A stretch of DNA of 11,303 nucleotides from DAOVDI01 sp965373045 (GTDB taxonomy: Bacteria > Acidobacteriota > Aminicenantia > Aminicenantales > Aminicenantaceae), in contig CBDVEQ010000079.1 in NCBI GenBank assembly GCA_965373045.1, positions 1-11,303 on the forward strand, read 5' to 3'. Position numbers and translations under genes: made by a program. Numbering within the stretch: position 1 is the stretch's first letter; every line of letters starts with the position of its first letter. The notes below the pieces were generated by a model. The model saw nothing but the letters and a program-made list of their open reading frames with translations. It did not search any database and was not told the origin of the DNA. Shown in pieces: positions 1 through 6,827 of the stretch.

Positions 1-1
1 G

Positions 2-229
2 CTCTTCATTTCGACTCAAGATGAAAATTCTTGCGTTTTTTCACAAAGTTGCTCGCAGTTCTCAAAGGAAGCTATCCAAAAATTTGGTGTCTTACATGGA
101 CTTTTAATAACATCCGATAGATTGTTACGGTGTCATCCACTCGGACGATATTATTATTCTTTAGATTTTAACTCTCATTTATTAAAGGATTTTAAACCGG
201 ACTCATATTTTTTAGGTAAAAGAAAATGA
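2..229 (+). CDS. yidD: YidD-like membrane protein insertion efficiency factor (5' end missing)
   Basis: The frame is open from base 2 to the TGA at 227-229, so only the C-terminal 75 residues are in the window. YidD is a small membrane-associated protein thought to help YidC/Sec-dependent insertion of inner-membrane proteins. The fragment carries the family hallmarks in order: an SCxFxxSCSQF block (fragment residues about 10-20), an AIxKFGxxxG stretch, and RLLRCHPLG (about 42-50). All three conserved cysteines are present. The tail after RCHPLG is longer than the short GGYDP-type end of standard YidD and is lysine-rich. The stop overlaps the next ATG (ATGA at 226-229), so translation of the following TPR gene is probably coupled. 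The usual rpmH-rnpA-yidC neighbours are not seen downstream; upstream is outside the window. Confidence 0.85.
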   Translation, partial: LFISTQDENSCVFSQSCSQFSKEAIQKFGVLHGLLITSDRLLRCHPLGRYYYSLDFNSHLLKDFKPDSYFLGKRK

Positions 230-1119
230 TTTTTTCAAAAAAAAATAGCCGTTTTTTTTTACTTGCTGCATTTTTAATATTCTGGTTTTGTTCTAATTTG
301 GAAGGATTTACGCAGAAATATTTTAGCCAAGAGAATATATTAAAATTCGCTAATTATTTATATGAAGATGAAGATTATATTAGAGCCATACATGAATATA
401 AACGCTATTTAAGTATATTTTCTTCCAAGCCTCCAGACTGCGATCAAATCTATTATAAAATAGCTCTTTGTTACAAATCATTAAATCAAGAGGAGTATGC
501 ACTTCGTTATTTTGAAAAAATTTTAAAAGAATTTCCAGAAAGTAAATTAAATTCTGAAGCGGTTCTGCAAATGGGGTACACTCATTTTTGTTTGGGTAAT
601 TATGATACTTCTAATAAGTTTTTAAGTTTTTTCGATAATAAATTCAATAAGTTTGATAATATCAAAGAAAAGAGCATATTGTTAATGAGTGGAAATTATC
701 TGATGCAGTTTCAGTACAGCAAAGTATATAGTCTCCTTGAGGAATACAGTTTAAGTGGAATTAAATCTATAGATATGATGAAATCTTTGGCTATAAAAGG
801 AGAAAATATCTCTTATAAAAATCCAATTATTGCAGGTTTTTTATCAGCGCTAGTTCCGGGGCTAGGCAAAGTTTATGTGAAAAGGCATTGGGATGGTTTT
901 ATTTCTTTTATCACAATTGGATTATCAGCCTGGCAAGCTTATTCAGGATTTAGAAAAGATGGAAATCGTTCGTTTCGTGGATGGTTATTTAGCTCTTTAA
1001 CCGCATTTTTTTATGCAGGCAATATTTATGGTTCTGCATCTTCAGCAAAGATTTACAATGAGACTTTGAATAATAGCTTTCGGAATGATGTCTCAATCAC
1101 AATCAAAATAAATTTTTAA
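226..1119 (+). CDS. Exported TPR protein with C-terminal membrane domain (DUF5683/TM2-like)
   Basis: A 297-residue protein. Residues 1-27 are a lysine-led, Phe/Leu-rich signal sequence. Residues about 35-135 look like tetratricopeptide helices (paired helices with Tyr, Ala and Leu at TPR positions, e.g. around 53-64 and 75-103). The C-terminal part (about 198-280) is a hydrophobic module beginning NPIIAGFLSALVPGLGKVYV and ending FYAGNIYGSASSAKIYN. That PGxGxxY...GNxYGxxxxAxxYN pattern is familiar from bacterial TPR/DUF5683-like proteins, some of which are encoded next to or fused with YidD. The ATG is chosen because it overlaps the yidD stop and gives a signal peptide; a weak AGG lies at 214-216. 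A role in envelope protein assembly is inferred only from the yidD link. Composition is very AT-rich (15 G+C in the 60 bases 301-360). Confidence 0.8.
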   Translation: MIFSKKNSRFFLLAAFLIFWFCSNLEGFTQKYFSQENILKFANYLYEDEDYIRAIHEYKRYLSIFSSKPPDCDQIYYKIALCYKSLNQEEYALRYFEKILKEFPESKLNSEAVLQMGYTHFCLGNYDTSNKFLSFFDNKFNKFDNIKEKSILLMSGNYLMQFQYSKVYSLLEEYSLSGIKSIDMMKSLAIKGENISYKNPIIAGFLSALVPGLGKVYVKRHWDGFISFITIGLSAWQAYSGFRKDGNRSFRGWLFSSLTAFFYAGNIYGSASSAKIYNETLNNSFRNDVSITIKINF

Positions 1120-1120
1120 T

Positions 1121-1972
1121 ATGCTATTCAGTTCATTATTTCTACTATTGATTATACCTTTTCAGTTTAACCCGCTAATTTCTGTAGCTGATATAGACTA
1201 CAAAGAGGGTAACTATTTTGAAGCTGTGACAGAATATAAAAGGTATATTTATTTCAGTAATACTCAAAATATATTATTAGGTGATGCATATTATAAATTA
1301 GGTCTTGCATTACGGTACGATGGCGATTTGAACGGTTCATTGGATGCGTTTCAAAAATCACTCGCATGGGATTCAATGTTTTGGAACAGAGATCAAATAA
1401 GACTATCAATTGCCATTAATTATTCTGGTTTAGCCAAATATTCATTAGCTAATCTGATCTTATTAAAAATAGAATTATTTGGAGAATCAATCGAATTAAA
1501 GAAAAATGCTATTTTTCTCCGTGCTATAAATGCCCTTAGTATGAAAGACTGGATTCAGGCTGATGATGCACTTCAATCGTATCTTGACTTATCCGGAACT
1601 GACAATCCCGAACTTGAAAAATTGGTTAACCTATATCTTAAGAAAAAAAATTCATTGAAGTTAAAATCAGTTAAACTTGCTAAGACGCTATCGATAGTAT
1701 TGCCGGGAAGCGGACAAATTTATGCAAATGATATAGAAGGAGGAATAGGAGCTCTGATTTTAAATGGAATATTTGGATATATATTTATTAGTGATATTGT
1801 GCAAGGAGACTATTTGAATGCCCTTTTATACTCATTCTTTATATTTAAGAGGTTTTATTCTGGAAATCTCAAAAACGCCAAAAAAATGTGTATCGCATAT
1901 AATGAGTCACAATTGACCGACTTAGCACAAAATTTTATTGGGGCTTTAATAAATGAATTTGAGAAAAAATAA
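1121..1972 (+). CDS. Second TPR protein with C-terminal membrane domain, diverged relative of the preceding gene
   Basis: A 283-residue protein starting one base after the previous stop. The N-terminus (1-23) is a hydrophobic signal or anchor segment with no lysine cluster. Residues about 25-165 read as TPR-type helical pairs (for example DAYYKLGLALRYDGDLNGSL at 55-74). The C-terminal module, about 186-262, repeats the layout of the upstream protein: LAKTLSIVLPGSGQIYA, then a hydrophobic segment, then FYSGNLKNAKKMCIAYN. The two proteins are thus diverged relatives and perhaps heteromeric partners. No clear Shine-Dalgarno is visible, so coupling to the upstream gene is likely. The final 20 bases overlap the next gene. 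No specific function is recognised. Confidence 0.8.
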   Translation: MLFSSLFLLLIIPFQFNPLISVADIDYKEGNYFEAVTEYKRYIYFSNTQNILLGDAYYKLGLALRYDGDLNGSLDAFQKSLAWDSMFWNRDQIRLSIAINYSGLAKYSLANLILLKIELFGESIELKKNAIFLRAINALSMKDWIQADDALQSYLDLSGTDNPELEKLVNLYLKKKNSLKLKSVKLAKTLSIVLPGSGQIYANDIEGGIGALILNGIFGYIFISDIVQGDYLNALLYSFFIFKRFYSGNLKNAKKMCIAYNESQLTDLAQNFIGALINEFEKK

Positions 1973-2546
1973 ATTAATAATCATCTTTATTCCTTTATTA
2001 TTTTTGTCGAGTATATTTTTATATTCAGAAGATTCCTTAGAAGTGATTAATAAGCAGCTTGAAAGAGCATCAAAGCTAATTGATGAAAAATCTTACGAAA
2101 AAGCTCTGGAAATATATAAAAATCTTAAGCAATGGTTATTGAAATTCACATTACAGAAAACATCAAGAATTTATAATAATATGGGATTTTGCGCATATAA
2201 AATGAATGACGATGATTTAGCTGAATTTTATTATAGCAAGGCGATTTCATTAGATCCTAATTATGTAATATGTTTAAATAATCTTGCTTCCCTTCATATA
2301 AATAATGATTGTTTTAGTGAAGCCCTTATTTTTCTTTCAAGAGCGTTTGAAAAAGATAATAAAAATATTAAAGTGCTTTTTAATTCATTTGTTTGCTATC
2401 TTAAACTTAGAAATAAAGAGATGGTAAAAATATTTATTAAAAAAGCATTCCAATCGGACAACAAATATACTACACAGAGGCTGAGAAAAAACGGATTAAA
2501 TAATGCTCAAATAAAAAGATTAAAAAAAGAGATAGGTCTTGTATGA
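1953..2546 (+). CDS. Small exported TPR protein
   Basis: A 197-residue protein with a typical signal peptide (MNLRKNK, then Ile/Leu/Phe-rich to about residue 25, SEDS following). No lipobox cysteine is seen at the expected position. Three TPR-like units follow, about residues 31-62, 72-104 (ending AISLDPNYV, a classic TPR boundary) and 106-138, then a basic tail. Unlike the two upstream proteins it has no C-terminal membrane domain, so it is probably periplasmic and may be a scaffold for them. Its start lies inside the previous gene (20-base overlap) with a GGGG at 1940-1943 as a weak ribosome binding site. Its TGA overlaps another ATG (2543-2546), as expected if the operon once continued. 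Confidence 0.8.
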   Translation: MNLRKNKLIIIFIPLLFLSSIFLYSEDSLEVINKQLERASKLIDEKSYEKALEIYKNLKQWLLKFTLQKTSRIYNNMGFCAYKMNDDDLAEFYYSKAISLDPNYVICLNNLASLHINNDCFSEALIFLSRAFEKDNKNIKVLFNSFVCYLKLRNKEMVKIFIKKAFQSDNKYTTQRLRKNGLNNAQIKRLKKEIGLV

Positions 2547-2605
2547 AGATTGAAATACTACGCAATAACTCAGAAAGACGAATGGGAATGCCAACGAAGG
2601 TATAG
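2543..2605 (+). pseudogene. Possible truncated fifth operon gene (20 codons)
   Basis: An ATG overlaps the TGA of the TPR gene in the ATGA arrangement also used at the yidD/TPR junction. The frame reads MKIEILRNNSERRMGMPTKV and stops at TAG 2603-2605. It runs over the 3' end of the oppositely oriented small membrane gene, so its second half is probably not native. It is best read as the start of a lost operon gene whose remainder was replaced at a junction near 2550-2575. It could also be chance, since ATGA is a short motif. Confidence 0.3.
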
Positions 2606-2809
2606 ATAAGAGATTATCCCCAGCATAAGACGGCCTATAAATATCACAATGTCGTGGATGGGAGGGGTCCAGATGAACGGCAGAATAAAAAGAAGCAGGA
2701 ATGCGGAGGAAAGAAAAAGCCGCCATTTGTAGGTTGCAGTAATAAATGCCCCTAAAAGCATCATAAGAGAGAGGACGTACCCGATCGGTTTGTAGGGGAT
2801 CTGAATCAT
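2570..2809 (-). CDS. Small integral membrane protein of unknown function
   Basis: A 79-residue, strongly hydrophobic protein with two or three predicted membrane helices (about residues 8-25, 31-48 and 53-70), a conspicuous FIWTPPIHD turn, and a short tail ending WHSHSSF. It begins three bases after the stop of the symporter gene on the same strand, so the two are almost certainly cotranscribed. No good Shine-Dalgarno precedes the ATG, which fits translational coupling. I do not recognise the family. An accessory role with the transporter is inference from position only. The C-terminus lies at the proposed junction near 2570 and may not be the original end. Confidence 0.6.
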   Translation of the reverse strand: MIQIPYKPIGYVLSLMMLLGAFITATYKWRLFLSSAFLLLFILPFIWTPPIHDIVIFIGRLMLGIISYLYLRWHSHSSF

Positions 2810-2812
2810 TTT

Positions 2813-4063
2813 TTAGTCTGATTTTTGAGGTTTTCCCATCTCCTTTAGGTTTTCGCCTTCGAGGCGCGCTACGATCACTGCTCCGCAGCTGTCGCTCAGT
2901 ACGTTGACCGTTGTGCGGAACATGTCCAGGATCCGGTCGACGGCCAGGATCACTGCAACACCTTCCAGGGGAAGCCCCACGGCCTTCAGGATGATCGACA
3001 TCATCACCATCCCGCTCATGGGAACGCTGGCAGCACCGATCGAAGCAAGAAGCGCGGTGACTACGATCATCAATTGGGCGGCGAAGGTCAAGTTGAATCC
3101 GTATACCTGGGCAATAAAAATAGCGGCAACGCATTCATAAAGCGCAGTCCCATCCATATTGACCGTGGCTCCTATCGGCAGAACAAAATTGGCGATCTTT
3201 TGCGAGACTCTGGAGTTCCCAGTGACAGCTTTCATGGTCAATGGGAGAGTGACAATGGTCGAGCAGGTGGAAAAGGCCATCAGTATTGCAGGGGGCATAC
3301 CCTTGAAATGCTTGATGGGATTAACGCGGCCCACCAGAGCGAGCAGAAGAGGCAGGTTGACAAAGGCGTGGAAGGCCAGGCCGATCAATACCACTACAAA
3401 GTAGAAGCCCAGGGATTTGAAGGCCTCGAATCCTGTCTGAGAGACGATTCGGGCCAGAATGCCGAAAACCCCGAGCGGAGCGCTCCAGACTACGAATAGA
3501 GTTAGCTTCATCATGGTCTCAAAAGCCGCCTGAAAAAAATCGGTCATATGGGCCTTTGGCTTTTTCTTGAGCCGGGTGATGAAATACCCGAACAGTATGG
3601 AAAAGAAAATGACAGGAAGTACTTCTCCGCGTGCCATGGCGCTGAAGGGATTTTCTGGAATGATATGCAGGAGCAGATCGCCTATTCCCTGTTCTGCTCC
3701 GGGAATCTGAGCCGGGGTGGCTGTCAGGCCGATTTTTGCGCCTGCTCCCGGCTTTAGGAGGTTCACAAGTAACTGTCCGGTGAGGATCGCAAGCAGGCTG
3801 CTGGTGATATAGTAAGCGAACGTTTTAAGACCCAGGCGGCCCAGCCCGGCAGCGCTTCCCACACTCACTACTCCGGATATAATGGAGGTGATGATAAGCG
3901 GCATGATCGCCATGCGCAGAAGCCGGAGAAAAATATCTGCCATGGGATTTGCCAGCGGGAGGATCGTCTCGCCAAAGATCTTTCCTGCGATGATCCCGAG
4001 AAAAAAACCGAGGAAAATATACTGGGTGAGCGATAGGCGCTTTAAAAACCGGATTCCCTGCAT
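2813..4063 (-). CDS. Dicarboxylate/amino acid:cation symporter (DAACS), probably for glutamate or aspartate
   Basis: A 416-residue secondary transporter of the GltPh/EAAT/DctA family, full length for the family. Family signatures occur in order: HP1 serine loop STCSTIVTLPLT (265-276), sodium-site NMDGTALYE (302-310), HP2 SIGAASVPMSG (341-351) and the TM8 motif from D376 (DRILDMFRTTVNV) with D391 after it. Aligning TM8 with GltPh, D380 matches Asp394 (binds the substrate amino group) and R383 matches Arg397 (binds the side-chain carboxylate). N387 and D391 match Asn401 and Asp405. DctA proteins usually have a SEAR-type sequence there, so an acidic amino acid is a better guess than succinate or malate. 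The ATG has no Shine-Dalgarno, and a strong extended -10 lies only six bases upstream. Confidence 0.93.
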   Translation of the reverse strand: MQGIRFLKRLSLTQYIFLGFFLGIIAGKIFGETILPLANPMADIFLRLLRMAIMPLIITSIISGVVSVGSAAGLGRLGLKTFAYYITSSLLAILTGQLLVNLLKPGAGAKIGLTATPAQIPGAEQGIGDLLLHIIPENPFSAMARGEVLPVIFFSILFGYFITRLKKKPKAHMTDFFQAAFETMMKLTLFVVWSAPLGVFGILARIVSQTGFEAFKSLGFYFVVVLIGLAFHAFVNLPLLLALVGRVNPIKHFKGMPPAILMAFSTCSTIVTLPLTMKAVTGNSRVSQKIANFVLPIGATVNMDGTALYECVAAIFIAQVYGFNLTFAAQLMIVVTALLASIGAASVPMSGMVMMSIILKAVGLPLEGVAVILAVDRILDMFRTTVNVLSDSCGAVIVARLEGENLKEMGKPQKSD

Positions 4064-4069
4064 GGAGCT

Positions 4070-4078
4070 ATTATATCA
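4070..4078 (-). promoter_or_regulatory. Extended -10 promoter of the symporter operon, possibly leaderless
   Basis: On the minus strand the sequence reads TGATATAAT, a perfect extended -10 (TGnTATAAT), with no convincing -35 at 16-18 bases. Only AGCTCC separates it from the ATG, so transcription would start at or next to the start codon. Confidence 0.5.
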
Positions 4079-4123
4079 GAATCGAGTTTTTTCTCCACGG
4101 TTTTCAGAAGTCCCGTCTTAATT

Positions 4124-4136
4124 CGATTGACAATCG
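4124..4136. promoter_or_regulatory. Perfect 6-bp palindrome over the -35 box, possible operator
   Basis: CGATTG-A-CAATCG is a perfect inverted repeat with a single central base, covering the TTGACA. A dimeric regulator bound there would block the secA-like promoter. It is short enough to be chance. Confidence 0.3.
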
Positions 4137-4155
4137 GACCGTTAGTTTCTATAGT
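4127..4155 (+). promoter_or_regulatory. Sigma-70-type promoter for the secA-like gene
   Basis: TTGACA (4127-4132) and TATAGT (4150-4155) are separated by exactly 17 bases. The expected start near 4162 gives a leader of about 75 bases before the ATG at 4238. It is the best promoter match in the window. Confidence 0.7.
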
Positions 4156-4237
4156 GAAAAAGGAATCATGATCAACGGACGAAGGACGGCCTGACCTTTT
4201 TCTCAACTTCCATACTCATCTCGAAACGAGCTGTTTG

Positions 4238-6715
4238 ATGAAAAAAGAATCCATTCGTTCAAAGTCAACCGAACAATTCACCCAAAAATATCCCACACGA
4301 TTCTGGACAAAAGCCCTGCGCCGTCTGCGGGGTGAGACTCTGGAAACGGATCTGTCCGCCTATATTGACCGTCTGAAGTCTCTCTCATCCAAAGAGGTCG
4401 AATCACTGTCTGACCGTGTGCTGAAGGCCCACTGCCGGGAGCTAAAGCGAAGAGCTCAGGCTGAAACCGTCCTCGATGACCTCCTCATCGAAGGTTTTGC
4501 TCTCATCCGTGAGGCCAGCCGTCGAACCATCGGGCTTTTTCCCTTTGACTCCCAGGTACTGGCCGGTCTGGTGATGCATGAAGGGAAAATCGCAGAACTT
4601 CCGACAGGGGAGGGGAAAACTCTTGCCGCTGTTTTTCCGGCCGTCATGAACACGCTGACCGGAAGAGGAGTCCATGTTCTGACATTCAACGATTATCTCG
4701 CCCGAAGGGATGCCGAATGGATGGGACCGATTTACCGTTTCTTTGATCTCCGTGTCGGCATCATTCAGGAAGGGATGTCTGTTGAAGAAAAAAAGGCTGC
4801 CTACGGAAGCGATATCACCTACGCCACAGCTAAAGAAGCCGGATTCGATTATTTGCGCGACAATATCACCCGGTCCTCATCCCGGCTCATTCACCGTCCA
4901 TTTCACTTTGCACTTGTCGATGAAGCCGATTCCATTCTTATCGACGAAGCCCGCATTCCCCTCGTCATCGCCGGTGTCCGGGAAGGAGACGGGCAGAACT
5001 ATTTTCATATGGCCGACCTTGTGCGCTCATTTGAAGAGGGGCGTCACTGCGGCACGGACGACGAAAAACGCAATGTTTTTCTAACCCGAGAAGGCCAGGC
5101 CCTGGCTGAAAACGCTCTCGGCTGTGAAAATCTGTACGCCCCCGAAAATCTGGATAATCTGACGGCGCTCAACTGTGCTCTACACGCCCGGTTTCTTCTG
5201 AGGAGGGACAAGGACTACATCGTGCGCGGCGGACGAATCGAAATCGTGGATGAATTCACCGGACGGGTCGTCGATAAGCGGCACTGGCCGGACGGTCTTC
5301 AGGCCGCGGTTGAAGCCAAAGAGCGGCTGCACTTCAAATCCGAGGGTCGCATTCTCGGCTCCATAACCATTCAGCACTATTTACATCATTACTCCCGGCT
5401 TTGCGGAATGACGGCCACAGCCGCTTCAGCTGCCGGCGAATTTCAGAAATTCTATTCCCTTCCGGTCGTTTCAATCCCGCCTAACAAACCCTGCGTTCGA
5501 CAAGATTACCCTGACATCGTTTTTCGCACGGCAGTCGACAAGCACCGTGCCCTCATCGAGGAGATTCGTGGGGTTCACGTTACGGGACGTCCCGTCCTTG
5601 TCGGGACGGCGGATGTCGCGGAGTCGGAAAGCCTGGCGAAAGATCTGAATCGGTCCGGCATTCGAAGCGAGGTTCTCAATGCCAAAAACGATGAACGGGA
5701 AGCCGCCATTGTTGCCGAAGCCGGCTCTCCCGGAGCCATAACCATATCCACTAACATGGCCGGCCGGGGAACAGACATTCGGCTCGGGGGAAGCGATCAG
5801 AAGGACAAAGATACGGTTCTTTCTCTCGGCGGACTTTATGTCATCGGAACCAACCGGCATGAGAGCCTTCGTATCGACCGGCAGCTCAGGGGTAGGGCCG
5901 GACGTCAGGGTGATCCCGGTACCTCCCGGTTTTTTATCAGCCTTGAAGACGATCTGGTTGTCCGTTATGGTCTGAGCGAAGCATTTTCTCCCCTCCTCCG
6001 CTTTGAAAAAGAGGAAGGTCCCCTGCAAAGCCCTGTTTTTTTCCGGGAAATCTCACGGGCCCAGCGGATAATCGAAGGACAAAATTTTGAAATAAGAAAA
6101 ACGCTCTACAACTATTCCTCCCTTATCGAAAAGCAGAGGAGAATCACACAGGACTGGCGTCACGAAGTTTTGACATCATCCTCTCTTTCGGTTTTTCTGA
6201 AAGCCCGTTCTCTAGAATTATATGAACGGTTCGTAAAAATGATGCGTTCGGATGCCTTCACCCGGCTTGAGCGGCACATCCTACTTTTTCACATCGATCG
6301 CGGCTGGGCGGACCACCTGGAGGCTATTCAGGACTTGAGGGACAGCATTCATCTGGTCAAGGTCGGAGGACAAACCCCCTTTGAGGAATTCCAGAAGCAG
6401 GCAACAGATCTGTTCCTCAACCTGCAGGCTGATCTGGAGGAGAACATCCTGAAGATGTTTTGCAGACTGGCCGAACACCAGAACGAAATCAAAAACATCC
6501 GGGAGCATCTAAAAGGACCGTCGGGGACATGGACCTATCTCATCAATGACGATCAGTTCGGTTGGGGAATGGACATGCTGCAGCTCAAAAACCTCGGCTT
6601 TGCGGCGGGAGCGGCGGCACTCTTTGGTCCGCTTTATATGCTGCTGGCGTTTCTTCACCGGTTCCGAAAAAACCCCGGTTCCCTCAAAGATCGAAACAGC
6701 AAGCAAGATGGCTGA
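4238..6715 (+). CDS. secA: SecA-type translocase ATPase with C-terminal membrane helix and no zinc finger
   Basis: An 825-residue SecA homologue, the ATPase that drives proteins through SecYEG. From the ATG at 4238 the motifs are: Walker A LPTGEGKT (about 121-128), DEAD box in LVDEADSILIDEAR (226-239), preprotein-crosslinking region with EFTGRVVD (339-346), GMTAT (390-394), NMAGRGTDI (506-514), QLRGRAGRQGDPG (549-561), and the helical wing/two-helix finger with WADHLEAIQDLRDSIHL (690-706). The nucleotide and RNA-helicase-like motifs are intact, so it should hydrolyse ATP. The usual C-terminal CxC...CH zinc finger that contacts SecB and lipid is absent. Instead there is a predicted membrane helix at about 785-807 followed by a basic tail. 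This suggests a specialised, membrane-anchored SecA paralogue rather than the housekeeping enzyme. A TTG at 4235 is in frame, but ATG is preferred. No strong Shine-Dalgarno is seen. Confidence 0.9.
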   Translation: MKKESIRSKSTEQFTQKYPTRFWTKALRRLRGETLETDLSAYIDRLKSLSSKEVESLSDRVLKAHCRELKRRAQAETVLDDLLIEGFALIREASRRTIGLFPFDSQVLAGLVMHEGKIAELPTGEGKTLAAVFPAVMNTLTGRGVHVLTFNDYLARRDAEWMGPIYRFFDLRVGIIQEGMSVEEKKAAYGSDITYATAKEAGFDYLRDNITRSSSRLIHRPFHFALVDEADSILIDEARIPLVIAGVREGDGQNYFHMADLVRSFEEGRHCGTDDEKRNVFLTREGQALAENALGCENLYAPENLDNLTALNCALHARFLLRRDKDYIVRGGRIEIVDEFTGRVVDKRHWPDGLQAAVEAKERLHFKSEGRILGSITIQHYLHHYSRLCGMTATAASAAGEFQKFYSLPVVSIPPNKPCVRQDYPDIVFRTAVDKHRALIEEIRGVHVTGRPVLVGTADVAESESLAKDLNRSGIRSEVLNAKNDEREAAIVAEAGSPGAITISTNMAGRGTDIRLGGSDQKDKDTVLSLGGLYVIGTNRHESLRIDRQLRGRAGRQGDPGTSRFFISLEDDLVVRYGLSEAFSPLLRFEKEEGPLQSPVFFREISRAQRIIEGQNFEIRKTLYNYSSLIEKQRRITQDWRHEVLTSSSLSVFLKARSLELYERFVKMMRSDAFTRLERHILLFHIDRGWADHLEAIQDLRDSIHLVKVGGQTPFEEFQKQATDLFLNLQADLEENILKMFCRLAEHQNEIKNIREHLKGPSGTWTYLINDDQFGWGMDMLQLKNLGFAAGAAALFGPLYMLLAFLHRFRKNPGSLKDRNSKQDG

Positions 6716-6778
6716 AAGGAAATTCTTATCCCTCGTATCATCACCTTATCAATTTTATTATGCACCGCGCCGGATATT

Positions 6779-6807
6779 TTGCAAATTAGGTAAACTCTGG
6801 GTAAAAT
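6779..6807 (+). promoter_or_regulatory. Probable promoter of the VWA gene
   Basis: TTGCAA (6779-6784) and TAAAAT (6802-6807) are spaced by 17 bases in the 112-base gap after the secA-like gene. The predicted start near 6814 leaves a short leader that just includes the ribosome binding site. Confidence 0.4.
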
Positions 6808-6815
6808 ATAAATCC

Positions 6816-6823
6816 AGGGAGGT
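6816..6823 (+). promoter_or_regulatory. Strong ribosome binding site that fixes the VWA start
   Basis: AGGGAGGT lies four bases before ATG 6828. It decides against in-frame starts further upstream that run into the secA-like gene. Confidence 0.8.
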
Positions 6824-6827
6824 AAAG

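Noticed and set aside
2520..3134. Long minus-strand open frame over the symporter 3' end and small membrane gene
   Set aside because: It is Arg/His-rich, low-complexity protein in another frame of the same strand as the symporter, and is explained as a shadow of the real genes.
3074..3499. Plus-strand 141-codon frame antisense to the symporter
   Set aside because: It covers the conserved symporter core on the opposite strand and its composition is not protein-like.
4235..4237. TTG as the start of the secA-like gene
   Set aside because: It directly precedes an in-frame ATG, which is the more usual start; the difference is one residue.
5471..6028. 185-codon minus-strand frame inside the secA-like gene
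   Set aside because: It is antisense to highly conserved SecA motifs, has no ribosome binding site and no recognisable domain.
6546..6827. Upstream extension of the VWA reading frame into the secA-like gene
   Set aside because: It overlaps the secA-like coding end, lacks a ribosome binding site and hides the signal peptide. ATG 6828 has AGGGAGGT at proper spacing.
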